The position numbers and the translations under genes were made by a program. Below the pieces are notes generated by a model, which was not told where the DNA came from, did not search any database, and worked only from the letters and a program-made list of their open reading frames with translations. From Pirellulaceae bacterium (GTDB lineage Bacteria; Planctomycetota; Planctomycetia; Pirellulales; Pirellulaceae), in contig JAHBXT010000003.1 of the NCBI GenBank assembly GCA_019636385.1, positions 970,723 through 1,034,722 on the forward strand: 64,000 bases of DNA, written 5' to 3'. Positions 62,458 to 64,000 of the stretch are shown in pieces; positions within the stretch are counted from its first letter, which is position 1; every line of letters begins with the position of its first letter.

Positions 62458-63602
62458 GAGTTTTTTTCCTGAGATTGCGAACCAGACGCCGGAAGTTCTT
62501 GCTCATATATCTGCACCACAACCATCGCGTTTAAAAAAGCCGTCGAATAATGTAGGCAAACTGCTTGCCACTCTTTGTATGAGATCTTCGAAAAATGCGC
62601 GAGCATGCCGGACATAATTGTAGGCGAGGCCAATTGTGCTTCGGACACACGGCTTAGCTCAAGTTCTATCAGCTTCTGTGCTTCAGCGATTATTCGATTT
62701 GTCGGGTCCAGCCTCTCAGCTAGATATTTCCGTACATTCTCAATCAGCACCCGAGATTGGTTTGGTGGAAATGACTCTTTTGTAAACTGGCTGGAAATCA
62801 GACCGACCAAGTCATTTTGTTTCTTTATTGACATTACACAGTCGATCATGTTCTGTACTTGCTCCCGAGTAAGACCGCGATTTTTCACCAAATCAGAAAA
62901 CGCTACGTCTCTAGTCTCCCGATTGGTTCTGCGTTGTATGTCCGACTTCAACGTCCTGTGAAAAGGCAACGGCTGGATTGAGCCATCTCCCTGTTTTTCG
63001 AGGAATGCGGTCACAACTCCCAGGCAATGATTATCGTGATCGTTGAGGCTCAAGGCGGTCGTTTCCAGAAAAATCAGCTCTAGTCCCTCAGGTTCAGTTG
63101 TTAGTTGGTGTTCCAATGTCAGCGCGTTTTTTATCTTACTAACCTCGACATCGGCTAGTTCAGAGACCGCGATCGACTCTTTCTCTATGCTGTCTGTAGC
63201 ATCCGCAAGCGCGACATTGAATCTTGCGTTCGATACGAACGTCAATCGATCTACAGCAACATCGAACTTCAGGCGATGCTTATACAGCTTGCCCAAATAG
63301 GAGGGAAGCGTCGTTCCGGAAGCAGACTTTTCACCTGTGGTGATTGAATGTGTTGTCCAATTACCCGAAGCTTTGGTTTTCACTTGAAAGAAACTGGCTT
63401 TGGTTGGATCAGTGGGATGATCAAGACTAACAATATCATCGTGCACGTCGAATAGGACGCAGTAGTTCACGCCAGCTTCGTGCAACTTAAGCATATGGCA
63501 AGTACCATAAGAACTCTGAAATGCAAATCGGTTACTCGACCTAGCTCCGCTTGGATCAGGGCAGTCTTGAGACAGCATTTCGGCCAACGAAACGGTACTC
63601 AT
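62454..63602 (-). CDS. Cap4/DUF4297-type nuclease, Lamassu effector (LmuA-like)
   Basis: 382 residues from an ATG at 63602. The N-terminal half is a PD-(D/E)xK nuclease of the DUF4297/Cap4 type: SSNRFAFQSSYGTCHML, then FDVHDDIVSLD (Asp56) and SFFQVKTKA with Gln73-Val-Lys75. The C-terminal half is helical ('FHRTLKSDIQRRTNRETRDV'), as expected for the part that binds the ATPase. DUF4297 nucleases cut double-stranded DNA once activated. The first gene of the two-gene operon, overlapping the ATPase gene by 4 bases. No third gene (LmuC) is seen upstream. Confidence 0.72.
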   Translation of the reverse strand: MSTVSLAEMLSQDCPDPSGARSSNRFAFQSSYGTCHMLKLHEAGVNYCVLFDVHDDIVSLDHPTDPTKASFFQVKTKASGNWTTHSITTGEKSASGTTLPSYLGKLYKHRLKFDVAVDRLTFVSNARFNVALADATDSIEKESIAVSELADVEVSKIKNALTLEHQLTTEPEGLELIFLETTALSLNDHDNHCLGVVTAFLEKQGDGSIQPLPFHRTLKSDIQRRTNRETRDVAFSDLVKNRGLTREQVQNMIDCVMSIKKQNDLVGLISSQFTKESFPPNQSRVLIENVRKYLAERLDPTNRIIAEAQKLIELELSRVSEAQLASPTIMSGMLAHFSKISYKEWQAVCLHYSTAFLNAMVVVQIYEQELPASGSQSQEKNS

Positions 63603-64000
63603 GTAGCTAAGCCACAATGCATCGATGGACCATCAAACTTAACGAGCTTGACGCAAGCATGGCCCAAACGTGGAGAGCAAAAATGAATTCAGACACTGAC
63701 TTTGAGTAGTTCATTGATTCGATAACATCTCCCCTTCTCTTTCGCACCCTAATCCGTCATTTCGAACCCGCACCGGGTATTCCTACAGATAGACGCGGCT
63801 GTTGTTGCTGCGAAAATCTGTCTTCGAGCCGCCAATTATAGCGGCGTTGAGCATGGAGGTGCGAGTTGCTCTCGTCTTTTCCCCCTTCTTCACTGTCCGC
63901 AACGGCTCGGCGATCGGAAATCGCAGCGATACTTGCGGCCGGCATCGTTCGGATGAAATCGCGTATGGCGATCCTGGATTCTGAAATCGCTGACGAACCG
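63603..64000. other. Region upstream of the defence operon to the window edge
   Basis: It must contain the promoter of the nuclease gene near its left end. A minus-strand frame is open from the right edge to a stop at 63757 (containing MPAASIAAISDRRAVADSEE); it could be the tail of a gene beyond the window, but the composition is not convincing. No tRNA end or repeat matching the tRNA-Asn 3' part was found. Confidence 0.3.

Noticed and set aside
63603..64000. Search for an att duplicate of the tRNA-Asn 3' end flanking the defence locus
   Set aside because: No match to the T-arm/acceptor sequence was seen, and no integrase gene is in the window; the far end may lie beyond the edge.
1..64000. 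CRISPR arrays, rRNA genes, prophage structural genes, replication origin
   Set aside because: None seen: no regular short repeats with spacers, no rRNA sequence, no capsid/tail/terminase genes, no DnaA-box cluster noticed.

Overview
The window looks like a chromosome segment of a planctomycete, most likely in or near the Pirellulaceae (Planctomycetota). This is inferred from gene content: a DUF1501 + PSCyt1/DUF1549/DUF1553 pair, a YTV-repeat cysteine-rich envelope protein, a second Cys-rich secreted protein, an FAD-dependent oxidoreductase with export signal, an MfnB/OrfY enzyme of tetrahydromethanopterin/methanofuran-type C1 metabolism, and many exported proteins with long signal sequences. 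Base composition is moderate by eye, with no sign of a plasmid or phage backbone.

Layout. 1-14.2 kb: mostly housekeeping and envelope genes. These are a membrane protein cut by the left edge, a large lipoprotein, a lipid kinase overlapping an S1-domain RNA-binding protein, ubiX, a Nudix hydrolase, a small membrane protein, a PQQ-type beta-propeller protein followed by a cyclophilin homologue, RNase D, and MfnB. 14.5-19.2 kb: two tandem SulP-STAS-carbonic anhydrase fusions. The first keeps the zinc ligands of the anhydrase; the second has lost both cysteines. 19.4-25 kb: a small secreted protein, a YTV envelope protein, then a DUF59 - 6-phosphogluconolactonase - LarC-like operon. 25.1-30 kb: the DUF1501/DUF1553 pair.

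30.2-40 kb is accessory. A tRNA-Pro is followed by a pile of broken genes: a four-helix-bundle gene, a nuclease-like fragment, and IS21 and ISAs1 remnants. After an oxidoreductase come a clipped antitoxin, an RdgC-like gene, and the most striking locus: a Hint-domain toxin with an HH-type nuclease end, overlapping by one base with an ankyrin-SUFU gene typical of immunity proteins, and closed by a terminator. A decayed IS5-type transposase follows. 40.7-44.1 kb: an Mg2+ P-type ATPase and a VIT-family transporter, probably co-transcribed and differing in composition from the neighbours. 44.5-47.3 kb: a methyltransferase, a short gene with a strong ribosome-binding site, and an S49 (SppA) lipoprotein that lacks the catalytic Ser and Lys.

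47.8-59.6 kb: an ABC permease, a 2286-residue reducing polyketide synthase (KS-AT-DH-ER-KR-ACP with a docking-like tail), a glycoside-hydrolase-like exported protein, and a 151-residue Cys-rich secreted protein. At 59.9 kb a tRNA-Asn marks the edge of a second accessory block: a hypothetical gene and a two-gene defence locus (Cap4/DUF4297-type nuclease + Rad50/SMC-like ATPase) that fits the Lamassu family.

The best candidates for unusual biology are the Hint toxin/ANK-SUFU pair, the Lamassu-like pair, and three enzyme homologues whose catalytic residues have been replaced (carbonic anhydrase domain, SppA, cyclophilin). All family calls are from reading motifs; no database search was run.
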